A program made the position numbers and the translations under genes. DNA of 38,818 bases from Nemertoderma westbladi (Eukaryota > Xenacoelomorpha > Nemertodermatida > Nemertodermatidae): NCBI GenBank assembly GCA_032718475.1, contig JAUCBJ010000494.1, forward strand, positions 1 to 38,818. Reading direction: 5' to 3'. This document shows positions 1 to 12,000 of this stretch, in pieces. Numbering within the stretch: the first letter of the stretch is position 1; each line of letters opens with the position of its first letter. The notes beneath the pieces were generated by a model that saw only the letters and a list, made by a program, of their open reading frames with translations, searched no databases and was not told where the DNA came from.

Positions 1-3000
1 CATAAACTAATAAGTAAACATAAACTAATAAGTAAACATAAACTAATAAGTAAACATAAACTAATAAGTAAACATAAACTAATAAGTAAACATAAACTAA
101 TAAGTAAACATAAACTAATAAGTAAACATAAACTAATAAGTAAACATAAACTAATACATAAACATAAACTAATAAGTAAACATAAACTAATAAGTAAACA
201 TAAACTAATAAGTAAACATAAACTAATAAGTAAACATAAACTAATAAGTAAACATAAACTAATAAGTAAACATAAACTAATACATAAACATAAACTAATA
301 AGTAAACATAAACTAATAAGTAAACATAAACTAATAAGTAAACATAAACTAATAAGTAAACATAAACTAATAAGTAAACATAAACTAATAAGTAAACATA
401 AACTAATAAGTAAACATAAACTAATAAGTAAACATAAACTAATAAGTAAACATAAACTAATAAGTAAACATAAACTAATACATAAACATAAACTAATAAG
501 TAAACATAAACTAATAAGTAAACATAAACTAATACATAAACATAAACTAATAAGTAAACATAAACTAATAAGTAAACATAAACTAATAAGTAAACATAAA
601 CTAATAAGTAAACATAAACTAATAAGTAAACATAAACTAATAAGTAAACATAAACTAATAAGTAAACATAAACTAATAAGTAAACATAAAATAATACATA
701 AACATAAACTAATAAGTAAACATAAACTAATAAGTAAACATAAACTAATAAGTAAACATAAACTAATAAGTAAACATAAACTAATAAGTAAACATAAACT
801 AATAAGTAAACATAAACTAATAAGTAAACATAAACTAATAAGTAAACATAAACTAATAAGTAAACATAAACTAATAAGTAAACATAAACTAATAAGTAAA
901 CATAAACTAATAAGTAAACATAAACTAATAAGTAAACATAAACTAATAAGTAAACATAAACTAAAAAGTAAACATAAACTAATAAGTAAACATAAACTAA
1001 TAAGTAAACATAAACTAATAAGTAAACATAAACTAATAAGTAAACATAAACTAATACATAAACATAAACTAATAAGTAAACATAAACTAATAAGTAAACA
1101 TAAACTAATAAGTAAACATAAACTAATAAGTAAACATAAACTAATAAGTAAACATAAACTAATAAGTAAACATAAACTAATAAGTAAACATAAACTAATA
1201 AGTAAACATAAACTAATAAGTAAACATAAACTAATAAGTAAACATAAACTAATAAGTAAACATAAACTAATAAGTAAACATAAACTAATAAGTAAACATA
1301 AACTAATAAGTAAACATAAACTAATAAGTAAACATAAACTAAAAAGTAAACATAAACTAATAAGTAAACATAAACTAATAAGTAAACATAAACTAATAAG
1401 TAAACATAAACTAATAAGTAAACATAAACTAATAAGTAAACATAAACTAATAAGTAAACATAAACTAATAAGTAAACATAAACTAATAAGTAAACATAAA
1501 CTAATAAGTAAACATAAACTAATAAGTAAACATAAACTAATAAGTAAACATAAACTAATAAGTAAACATAAACTAATAAGTAAACATAAACTAATAAGTA
1601 AACATAAACTAATAAGTAAACATAAACTAATAAGTAAACATAAACTAATAAGTAAACATAAACTAATAAGTAAACATAAACTAATAAGTAAACATAAACT
1701 AATACGTAAACATAAACTAATAAGTAAACATAAACTAATAAGTAAACATAAACTAATAAGTAAACATAAACTAATAAGTAAACATAAACTAATAAGTAAA
1801 CATAAACTAATAAGTAAACATAAACTAATAAGTAAACATAAACTAATAAGTAAACATAAACTAATAAGTAAACATAAACTAATAAGTAAACATAAACTAA
1901 TAAGTAAACATAAACTAATAAGTAAACATAAACTAATAAGTAAACATAAACTAATAAGTAAACATAAACTAATAAGTAAACATAAACTAATAAGTAAACA
2001 TAAACTAATAAGTAAACATAAACTAATAAGTAAACATAAACTAATAAGTAAACATAAACTAATAAGTAAACATAAACTAATAAGTAAACATAAACTAATA
2101 AGTAAACATAAACTAATAAGTAAACATAAACTAATAAGTAAATATAAACTAATAAGTAAACATAAACTAATAAGTAAACATAAACTAATAAGTAAACATA
2201 AACTAATAAGTAAACATAAACTAATACGTAAACATAAACTAATAAGTAAACATAAACTAATAAGTAAACATAAACTAATAAGTAAACATAAACTAATAAG
2301 TAAACATAAACTAATAAGTAAACATAAACTAATAAGTAAACATAAACTAATAAGTAAACATAAACTAATAAGTAAACATAAACTAATAAGTAAACATAAA
2401 CTAATAAGTAAACATAAACTAATAAGTAAACATAAACTAATAAGTAAACATAAACTAACAAGTAAACATAAACTAATAAGTAAACATAAACTAATACATA
2501 AACATAAACTAATAAGTAAACATAAACTAATAAGTAAACATAAACTAATAAGTAAACATAAACTAATAAGTAAACATAAACTAATACGTAAACATAAACT
2601 AATAAGTAAACATAAACTAATAAGTAAACATAAACTAATAAGTAAACATAAACTAATAAGTAAACATAAACTAATAAGTAAACATAAACTAATAAGTAAA
2701 CATAAACTAATAAGTAAACATAAACTAATAAGTAAACATAAACTAATAAGTAAACATAAACTAATAAGTAAACATAAACTAATAAGTAAACATAAACTAA
2801 TAAGTAAACATAAACTAATAAGTAAACATAAACTAATAAGTAAACATAAACTAATACGTAAACATAAACTAATAAGTAAACATAAACTAATAAGTAAACA
2901 TAAACTAATAAGTAAACATAAACTAATAAGTAAACATAAACTAATAAGTAAACATAAACTAATAAGTAAACATAAACTAATAAGTAAACATAAACTAATA

Positions 3001-3474
3001 AGTAAACATAAACTAATAAGTAAACATAAACTAATAAGTAAACATAAACTAATAAGTAAACATAAACTAATAAGTAAACATAAACTAATAAGTAAACATA
3101 AACTAATAAGTAAACATAAACTAATAAGTAAACATAAACTAATAAGTAAACATAAACTAATAAGTAAACATAAACTAATAAGTAAACATAAACTAATAAG
3201 TAAACATAAACTAATAAGTAAACATAAACTAATAAGTAAACATAAACTAATAAGTAAACATAAACTAATAAGTAAACATAAACTAATAAGTAAACATAAA
3301 CTAATAAGTAAACATAAACTAACAAGTAAACATAAACTAATAAGTAAACATAAACTAATACATAAACATAAACTAATAAGTAAACATAAACTAATAAGTA
3401 AACATAAACTAATAAGTAAACATAAACTAATAAGTAAACATAAACTAACAAGTAAACATAAACTAATAAGTAAA
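1..3474. repeat. 18-bp satellite array, 193 units
   Basis: The unit is cataaactaataagtaaa. It starts at base 1 and stays in exact 18-bp phase to 3474, where it breaks into unique sequence at catatacttgg. The array may continue beyond the left edge. There are only scattered substitutions: units with cataaa instead of agtaaa at the 3' end (near 145, 271, 469, 523, 1045, 2485, 3349), cgt variants (near 1693, 2215, 2575, 2845), and single ctaaaa or ctaaca changes. No net insertion or deletion is visible. The plus-strand frame starting at base 1 reads HKLISK in every unit without a stop, but has no ATG. It is AT-rich and lies in the presumed USP9X intron. Confidence 0.98.
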
Positions 3475-3518
3475 CATATACTTGGTGCATAATGGTGTGG
3501 AATTTGTGCCGAATCCAT

Positions 3519-3624
3519 GATTTGAACGTATGTTTGCTGCTGTGTAATGTTCTAGAACGATTTGAACGTATGTTTGCTGCTCTGTAATGTTCTAGAACGA
3601 TTTGAGCGAACATTTGGTGCTCTG
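3519..3624. repeat. 40-bp tandem duplication plus degenerate third copy
   Basis: Two adjacent 40-bp copies (3519-3558 and 3559-3598) start gatttgaacgtatgtttgct and end gttctagaac, differing at one or two bases. A third, diverged start follows (gatttgagcgaacatttgg). The rest of 3475-3780 is unique; the short open frame at 3562-3777 overlaps the duplication and resembles no family I recognise. Confidence 0.85.
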
Positions 3625-3782
3625 ACGGCCATATTTGCTGCTCTATTAGAAAATCGACCTTTCTCACTAAAATTGGTTGTTAACAGTGCCGGCAAGTACT
3701 GCTTTCGCTCAATATTGTTACTTTCTATCACTAAATTAGTGACAGAAAAACTTTATAGCACAATTTCAGTGATATAAAGAGA

Positions 3783-3852
3783 GAAATATTAGCTCAGTTG
3801 TAAGAGCGCACGTGCTGCGTTATTATTCACTGGGTTCGAGCTCAGACTGCAG
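3783..3852 (+). other. tRNA-like sequence (tRNA pseudogene or SINE head)
   Basis: An A-box-like segment (ttagctcagttgtaagagcg) begins at 3790 and a B-box-like segment (gggttcgagctc) lies near 3832-3843. The D arm can pair (gctc with gagc) and the T arm can pair ctggg with ctcag around a six-base loop. The acceptor ends do not pair and the anticodon region is not canonical, so this is not a functional tRNA gene. It is most likely a tRNA-derived SINE promoter or a decayed tRNA copy. No SINE tail or target duplication was identified. Confidence 0.6.
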
Positions 3853-3907
3853 CAATGATTTTTTGTAAACTCAAATTTTAAAAATTTTTATCTTGTAAAA
3901 TATGTTA

Positions 3908-3933
3908 GGGTTGTTCTCACAAAAAGTGGCCAA
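3908..3933 (+). repeat. left terminal inverted repeat
   Basis: It starts GGGTTGTTCTCAC and ends AAAAAGTGGCCAA, preceded by TTA. It pairs with 8192-8217 and is about 22/26 identical to the reverse complement of 32181-32206. Confidence 0.7.
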
Positions 3934-4064
3934 GATTTAGAGAAAAAATGTCAAATTTTTTATAAATATATACATATTTCGAGAGTTCTCGACGGGGCGA
4001 TTTCGAATACACTAGTGGGCCGTTTTTTTAGTAAAGTCGTAAGGTTTTATTCGTGAAAAACTAA

Positions 4065-4080
4065 TGTCCACAATGTAACA
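4065..4080 (-). repeat. subterminal motif, left side
   Basis: tgtccacaatgtaaca is the inverse of the motif found several times at 7405-7834. A further ttttgtccctggtgtaac follows at once. Nearby, gttagccaatca occurs twice (about 4107 and 4171). Confidence 0.55.
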
Positions 4081-4429
4081 TTTTGTCCCTGGTGTAACTC
4101 TACATGTTAGCCAATCAGAAGCCTTCATTTCACAGAACGCCCGCAATCTAACTGGTTGTCTCTAATGTAACGTTACTTGTTAGCCAATCATTATCCAGGA
4201 TTTGACAATTAAAATAAATACCAGAAATTCAACAGTCACTTGTATGTCATGTAACGTCACTTTCATTATTAACCGTAAACTAAGGATTCATCGATCAAAT
4301 GGCTAAAAATAATATTTTTAAAATCAGCAAATTATATCATTTGTATTATTGTATAGAATACATACAATATGAATATATACATACTATTGTAACAGTAATT
4401 GTACAAAATAGTTAATGGAATCTCTAAAA

Positions 4430-7111
4430 CCATCACTAACTTAATCTCTAAGTCCTTCACATGTAACGCCATCACTAACTTATCTCTAAGTCCTTCACGT
4501 GTAACGCCATCACTAACTTAATCTCTAAGTCATTCACGTGTAACGCCATCACTAACTTAATCTCTAAGTCCTTCACGTGTAACGCCATCCCATCACTAAC
4601 TTAATCTCTAAGTCCTTCACGTGTAACGCCATCTCTAACTTGATCTCTAAGTCATTCACGTGTAACGCCATCACTAACTTATCTCTAAGTCCTTCACATG
4701 TAACGCTATCACTAACTTATCTCTAAGTCATTCACGTGTAACGCCATCACTAACTTATCTCTAAGTCATTCACGTGTAACGCCATCACTAACTTATCTCT
4801 AAGTCCTTCACATGTAACGCTATCACTAACTTATCTCTAAGTCATTCACGTGTAACGCCATCACTAACTTATCTCTAAGTCATTCACGTGTAACGCCATC
4901 ACTAACTTATCTCTAAGTCGTTCACGTGTAACGCCATCACTAACTTATCTCTAAGTCATTCACGTGTAACGCCATCACTAACTTATCTCTAAGTCCTTCA
5001 CATGTAACGCTATCACTAACTTATCTCTAAGTCATTCACGTGTAACGCCATCACTAACTTATCTCTAAGTCCTTCACATGTAACGCTATCACTAACTTAT
5101 CTCTAAGTCATTCACGTGTAACGCCATCACTAACTTATCTCTAAGTCATTCACGTGTAACGCCATCCCATCACTAACTTAATCTCTAAGTCCTTCACGTG
5201 TAACGCCATCTCTAACTTAATCTCTAAGTCATTCACGTGTAACGCCATCACTAACTTATCTCTAAGTCCTTCACATGTAACGCTATCACTAACTTATCTC
5301 TAAGTCATTCACGTGTAACGCCATCACTAACTTATCTCTAAGTCATTCACGTGTAACGCCATCACTAACTTAATCTCTAAGTCCTTCACGTGTAACGCCA
5401 TCACTAACTTAATCTCTAAGTCTTTCACGTGTAACGCCATCACTAACTTAATCTCTAAGTCCTTCACGTGTAACGCCATCACTAACTTATCTCTACGTCG
5501 TTCACGTGTAACGCCATCACTAACTTATCTCTAAGTCCTTCACATGTAACGCCATCACTAACTTATCTCTAAGTCTTTCACGTGTAACGCCATCACTAAC
5601 TTATCTCTAAGTCCTTCACATGTAACGCCATCACTAACTTATCTCTAAGTCTTTCACGTGTAACGCCATCACTAACTTATCTCTAAGTCCTTCACATGTA
5701 ACGCTATCACTAACTTATCTCTAAGTCATTCACGTGTAACGCCATCACTAACTTATCTCTAAGTCCTTCACATGTAACGCTATCACTAACTTATCTCTAA
5801 GTCATTCACGTGTAACGCCATCACTAACTTATCTCTAAGTCATTCACGTGTAACGCCATCACTAACTTATCTCTAAGTCCTTCACATGTAACGCCATCAC
5901 TAACTTATCTCTAAGTCTTTCACGTGTAACGCCATCACTAACTTATCTCTAAGTCCTTCACATGTAACGCTATCACTAACTTATCTCTAAGTCATTCACG
6001 TGTAACGCCATCCCATCACTAACTTAATCTCTAAGTCCTTCACGTGTAACGCCATCTCTAACTTAATCTCTAAGTCATTCACGTGTAACGCCATCACTAA
6101 CTTATCTCTAAGTCCTTCACATGTAACGCTATCACTAACTTATCTCTAAGTCATTCACGTGTAACGCCATCACTAACTTATCTCTAAGTCTTTCACGTGT
6201 AACGCCATCACTAACTTATCTCTAAGTCATTCACGTGTAACGCTATCACTAACTTATCTCTAAGTCATTCACGTGTAACGCCATCACTAACTTAATCTCT
6301 TAGTCTTTCACGTGTAACGCCATCACTAACTTATCTCTAAGTCTTTCACGTGTAACGCCATCACTAACTTATCTCTAAGTCCTTCACATGTAACGCTATC
6401 ACTAACTTAATATCTAAGTCCTTCACGTGTAACGCCATCACTAACTTACCTCAAAGTCCTTCACATGTAACGCTATCACTAACTTAATATCTAAGTCCTT
6501 CACGTGTAACGCCATCACTAACTTATCTCTAAGTCCTTCACATGTAACGCTATCACTAACTTATCTCTAAGTCATTCACGTGTAACGCCATCACTAACTT
6601 ATCTCTAAGTCCTTCACATGTAACGCCATCCCATCACTAACTTAATCTCTAAGTCCTTCACGTGTAACGCCATCTCTAACTTAATCTCTAAGTCATTCAC
6701 GTGTAACGCCATCACAAACTTATCTCTAAGTCCTTCACATGTAACGCTATCACTAACTTATCTCTAAGTCATTCACGTGTAACGCCATCCCATCACTAAC
6801 TTAATCTCTAAGTCCTTCACGTGTAACGCCATCACTAACTTAATCTATAAGTCATTCACGTGTAACGCCATCACTAACTTAATATCTAAGTCCTTCACGT
6901 GTAACGCCATCACTAACTTATCTCTAAGTCTTTCACGTGTAACGCCATCACTATCTTATCTCTAAGTCCTTCACATGTAACGCTATCACTAACTTAATAT
7001 CTAAGTCCTTCACGTGTAACGCCATCACTAACTTATCTCTAAGTCCTTCACATGTAACGCCATCACTAACTTAATCTCTAAGTCCTTCACGTGTAACGCC
7101 ATCACTAACTT
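4430..7111. repeat. 38/39-bp satellite, about 70 units, CACGTG-rich
   Basis: Each unit runs ctaactta(a)tctctaag, then tcattcacgtgtaacgccat (or ccttcacatgtaacgctat). Most units carry the palindrome CACGTG, the rest CACATG. Length alternates between 38 and 39 bp by one A, and some units carry an extra 5 bp giving ccatcccatc (near 4585, 5162, 6009, 6625, 6784). These marked units sit at the head of similar multi-unit blocks, so the array has irregular higher-order duplications. It ends where aacttcaatcgag begins. No coding frame is supported. Confidence 0.97.
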
Positions 7112-7404
7112 CAATCGAGAAGTTCTTACCAGACACAACACGCTTAATTCCGTTTGACAATTGTAATTGCATGACGATTAAGAAGTACTGTTTTAGAACC
7201 GAAATAAAGAAAGGTAAACAAATCATGAGCTTTTCCTAAACCCTTTAGGTAGTACAGACTACAGACAGAAACAATATTACTACTACAGTAGTTTATACTA
7301 AATACTGAAATACAGAAACCATCGACTATTGTTAATTTGACCCTGACTGCCTGATTTGTAAAAAGAAACGCCACTCGCACTACTAGGTATTTTCAGGCCC
7401 GACT

Positions 7405-7834
7405 GCGTTACATGGTGGACATGTCTCAAGTATAACGCTATTGATTGTGACAGCGTTACATGCGTTACATGATGGACATAGAAGACATTTTTCATTAGCA
7501 TGGCGCTGGCTATAGTCTGTTTTGAAACTATATTAAAATCAAATATGTGATTCGATAGATCTGCGATTGGTCTTTCATATGAGCCCTCAATGGTGTCGAT
7601 ATGATTACTAAGGCAAAAGTTATCGCTATTCAAAGTAGCGTTACATTGAGGACATTCCTAATGACGGTATTTTTTGATCTATCGAATGAACGAATTCTTA
7701 TAATTTTTTTACCTGCTGATAGCTAAATAAATCGCCGTTTAGAAATATCTCACTTGGAGATGTTGTGAATAAATATAAAAAAACCATGTCATGAAAACGA
7801 GCGTTACATGGTGGACAAAATCCTAGTGACGGCG
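7405..7834 (+). repeat. dispersed gcgttacatggtggaca motif cluster
   Basis: Copies lie at 7405-7421, 7453-7460 (partial), 7462-7478, 7638-7654 and 7801-7817. The last two extend into a shared tail (tcctagtgacgg-like at 7817-7834; ttcctaatgacgg at 7655-7667). The surrounding sequence is AT-rich and unique. The minus-strand open frames here (7144-7380 and 7298-7633) match no family I recognise and overlap the motifs, so they are not called as genes. Confidence 0.7.
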
Positions 7835-8191
7835 TAATTAATTGTTAGTAAATAGTAAATATATAAAATGTGAGTAGCTTCGGTTGAAAACCACCAATAT
7901 TATGTGAAAGAGCATTAAATTTGCTTTATTTTGATGTATGGTATGTGGAACCTTTGCTTTCATTACTTTAGCTCAGAAGCCAAATATTTAAAAATAATTC
8001 AATGTGACATTTCAAAAAACATGCATTTTCGATATTTGAAATGGTGTCATTCTCTAGGTTGTGAATGGAATCTGTTGAAAATTTGCTGAAATATGAGCAG
8101 ATTTCCGCTCCTCCGATTGGTATATTGGTTCATGGGGTTAAATCTGCGTCGTTTGGAAATATAACCGTTTTGGCCATTTTGGCATAAAAGT

Positions 8192-8217
8192 TTGGCACTT
8201 TTTATGAGAACGACACG
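8192..8217 (-). repeat. right terminal inverted repeat
   Basis: The plus strand reads ttggcactttttatgagaac then gacacg, followed by TTA. It is inverse to 3908-3933. The 370 bp before it are AT-rich without a recognisable gene. Confidence 0.65.
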
Positions 8218-8304
8218 TTAAATAAATATAAATAAGTTAAATATGATATATGTTTTGGATTGGATCGGCGGTTATTTCGGTGTTGTACATATCGAAGGGA
8301 GACC

Positions 8305-8373
8305 GGACAATTGCGACCCGAACAATTGCGACCCATAAATTTTTTCTAAAATCATGGGTCGCAATAATTGTCC
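8305..8373. repeat. foldback with GCGACCC arms
   Basis: acaattgcgacccataaa (near 8322) is inverted as atgggtcgcaataattgtcc (8354-8373). An extra direct copy of the arm (ggacaattgcgacccg, 8305-8320) sits just upstream. It resembles a short MITE end or hairpin. From 8374 to 8790 the sequence is AT-rich with short acattaaaa repeats and no gene. Confidence 0.75.
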
Positions 8374-8789
8374 TAACATCATATTGAAGTGAGTTCCGTT
8401 TTAGAGTTCACGTTGCAGACACTAAAGTTCCAATAACTTTTGAATGCGTGAATGGATTTGATAAAATTACGTGCAAACCTTTTCTACTTTGATGCAATTT
8501 CAACACATTTAAAAAATACCGCCGCCAAAAATAATTTATTTTACTTTACAGGCACTCATAAAATACAGCAGGCTAATGTCTGTCATAGGACATTCTAGAA
8601 CCATGAATCATTAAAACCTAAAACATTAAAAACTAAAACATTAAAATTAGAAATGAAATCATTAAACAGGAAAGATCCTAGCGAAAATTGTACAATGCTT
8701 ATGCTTTCTTTACATTGTCAGACAAACCCAGGGAGAAAACATTCAGTCCGCGACAAGCCGATTTTAGGGTATTCGTCGTAATATATGAA

Positions 8790-8920
8790 ATATAGACTAT
8801 CTTTCTGGAGTTATTTCTGCCCTGGTGATTAAATGAGAAAACAACAAGTTCTTTATTATCAATTAATTTCTGCCATTAGGGCCATCTTCAGGATATAAAT
8901 CAAACAGAAGGAACTACACC
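8790..8920 (-). mobile_element. possible Penelope-like element 3' end
   Basis: On the minus strand the sequence reads cctgaagatggcccta, then atggcagaaatt, then an aataaag-like stretch. A CTGAAGATGGC short hairpin ending in GAAA followed by aataaag is a pattern I associate with 3' ends of Penelope-like retroelements. No reverse transcriptase fragment is adjacent. It could also be the tail of another retroelement. Confidence 0.3.
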
Positions 8921-9032
8921 AACTACATACAGTTGCTTATATTTACATGTTACTTGTTACAATAAAAAAAATACAAAAATAGGCCTAGGTAAGTGGACAA
9001 AACCGTAACCGCATAACAACTACACCACAGTG

Positions 9033-12000
9033 CCAGAGAGAGACGGACAAACGGCTATAACTCGTTTCCTATAGACCCAGTAAGAAACAGACAGACAGCT
9101 ATAACTCGTTTCCTATAGACCCAGAGAGAGACAGACAGACAGCTATAACTCGTTTCCTATAGACCCAGAGAGAGACAGACAGACAGATATAACTCGTTTC
9201 CTATAGACCCAGAGAGAGACAGACAGACGGCTATAACTCGTTTCCTATAGACCCAGAGAGAGACAGACAGACGGCTATAACTCGTTTCCTATAGACCCAG
9301 AGAGAGACAGACAGACGGCTATAACTCGTTTCCTATAGACCCAGAGAGAGACAGACAGACGGCTATAACTCGTTTCCTATAGACCCAGAGAGAGACAGAC
9401 AGACGGCTATGACTCGTTTCCTATAGACCCAGAGAGAGACAGACAGACGGCTATAACTCGTTTCCTATAGACCCAGAGAGAGACAGACAGACGGCTATAA
9501 CTCGTTTTCTATAGACCCAGAGAGAAACAGACAGACAGCTATAACTCGTTTCCTATAGACCCATAGAGAGACAGACAGACGGCTATAACTCGTTTCCTAT
9601 AGACCCAGAGAGAGACAGACAGACGGCTATGACTCGTTTCCTATAGACCCAGAGAGAGACAGACAGACGGCTATAACTCGTTTCCTATAGACCCAGAGAG
9701 AGACAGACAGACGGCTATGACTCGTTTCCTATAGACCCAGAGACAGACAGACAGACGGCTATAACTCGTTTCCTATAGACCCAGAGAGAGACAGACAGAC
9801 AGCTATAACTCGTGTCCTATAGACCCAGAGAAAGACAGAGGGACGGCTATAACTCGTTTCCTATAGACCCAGAGAGAGACAGACAGACGGCTATAACTCG
9901 TTTCCTATAGACCCAGAGAGAGACAGACAGACAGATATAACTCGTTTCCTATAGACCCAGAGAGAGACAGACAGACGGCTATAACTCGTTTCCTATAGAC
10001 CCAGAGAGAGACAGACAGACGGCTAAACTCGTTTCCTATAGACCCAGAGAGAGACAGACAGACGGCTATAACTCGTTTCCTATAGACCCAGAGAGAGACA
10101 GACAGACAGCTATAACTCGTTTCCTATAGACCCAGAGAAAGACAGACAGACGGCTATAACTCGTTTCCTATAGACCCATAGAGAGACAGACAGACGGCTA
10201 TAACTCGTTTCCTATAGACCCAGAGAGAGACAGACAGACGGCCATGACTCGTTTCCTATAGACAAAGAGAGAGACAGACAGACGGCTATAACTCGTTTCC
10301 TATAGACCCAGAGAGAGACAGACAGACGGCTATGACTCGTTTCCTATAGACCCAGAGACAGACAGACAGACGGCTATAACTCGTTTCCTATAGACCCAGA
10401 GAGAGACAGACAGGCAGCTATAACTCGTGTCCTATAGACCCAGAGAAAGACAGAGGGACGGCTATAACTCGTTTCCTATAGACCCAGAGAGAGACAGACA
10501 GACAGATATAACTCGTTTCCTATAGACCCAGAGAGAGACGGACAAACGGCTATAACTCGTTTCCTATAGACCCAGAGAGAGACAGACAGACAGCTATAAC
10601 TCGTTTCCTATAGACCCAGAGAGAGACGGACATACGGCTATAACTCGTTTCCTATAGACCCAGAGAGAAATAGACAGACGGCTATAACTCGTTTCCTATA
10701 GACCCAGAGAGAGACAGACAGACGGCTATAACTCGTTTCCTATAGACCCAGAGAGAGACAGACAGACGGCTATAACTCGTTTCCTATAGACCCAGAGAGA
10801 AACAGACAGACAGCTATAACTCGTTTCCTATAGACCCAGAGAGAGACAGACAGACAGCTATAACTCGTTTCCTATAGACCCAGAGAGAGACAGACAGAGG
10901 GCTATGACTCGTTTCCTATAGACCCAGAGAGAGACAGACAGACAGCTATAACTCGTTTCCTATAGACCCAGAGAGAGCCAGACAGACAGCTATAACTCAT
11001 TTCCTATAGACCCAGAGAGAGACAGACAGAGGGCTATGACTCGTTTCCTATAGACCCATAGAGAGACAGACAGACGGCTATAACTCGTTTCCTATAGACC
11101 CAGAGAGAGACAGACAGACGGCTATGACTCGTTTCCTATAGACCCAGAGAGAGACAGACAGACGGCTATAACTCGTTTCCTATAGACCCAGAGAGAGACA
11201 GACAGACGGCTATGACTCGTTTCCTATAGACCCAGAGACAGACAGACAGACGGCTATAACTCGTTTCCTATAGACCCAGAGAGAGACAGACAGACAGCTA
11301 TAACTCGTGTCCTATAGACCCAGAGAAAGACAGAGGGACGGCTATAACTCGTTTCCTATAGACCCAGAGAGAGACAGACAGACAGATATAACTCGTTTCC
11401 TATAGACCCAGAGAGAGACAGACAGACGGCTATAACTCGTTTCCTATAGACCCAGAGAGAGACGGACAAACGGCTATAACTCGTTTCCTATAGACCCAGA
11501 GAGAGACAGACAGACAGCTATAACTCGTTTCCTATAGACCCAGAGAGAGACGGACAAACGGCTATAACTCGTTTCCTATAGACCCAGAGAGAAACAGACA
11601 GACAGCTATAACTCGTTTCCTATAGACCCAGAGAGAGACAGACAGACGGCTATAACTCGTTTCCTATAGACCCAGAGAGAAACAGACAGACAGCTATAAC
11701 TCGTTTCCTATAGACCCAGAGAGAAACAGACAGACAGCTATAACTCGTTTCCTATAGACCCAGAGAGAGACAGACAGACGGCTATAACTCGTTTCCTGTA
11801 GACCCAGAGAGAGACAGACAGACAGCTATAACTCGTTTCCTATAGACCCAGAGAGAGACGGACATACGGCTATAACTCGTTTCCTATAGACCCAGAGAGA
11901 AATAGACAGACGGCTATAACTCGTTTCCTATAGACCCAGAGAGAGACAGACAGACGGCTATAACTCGTTTCCTATAGACCCAGAGAGAGACAGACAGACG

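Larger units (their letters stand above)
3908..8217. mobile_element. TIR-bounded non-autonomous DNA element enclosing a satellite
   Basis: The left end GGGTTGTTCTCA (3908) and the reverse complement of the right end CGTGTCGTTCTCA (8217) continue into matching AAAAAGTG(G)CCAA. This gives inverted ends of 26 bp each with small compensating indels. Each end is flanked by TTA (3905-3907 and 8218-8220), consistent with a 3-bp TTA target duplication. A TWA duplication and GGG-starting ends are typical of PIF/Harbinger, so that assignment is suggested but not proven. The interior (4.3 kb) has no transposase-like frame. It holds the 38/39-bp satellite and copies of a gcgttacatggtggaca-like motif near both sides. 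A related single end lies at 32181-32206. Confidence 0.55.

Noticed and set aside
1-3492. A 1.1-kb-codon open frame (HKLISK repeat) as a repetitive protein gene
   Set aside because: No ATG, no flanking coding sequence, pure 18-bp repetition; the open frame follows from the period being a multiple of three.
3783-3852. Functional tRNA gene
   Set aside because: A and B boxes are good, but the acceptor stem does not pair and the anticodon arm is not canonical.
4430-7111. CRISPR array
   Set aside because: The repeats are contiguous without unique spacers and the window is eukaryotic.
7144-7633. Two overlapping minus-strand open frames
   Set aside because: They overlap each other in different frames, contain the dispersed gcgttacatg motifs, and show no recognisable domain.
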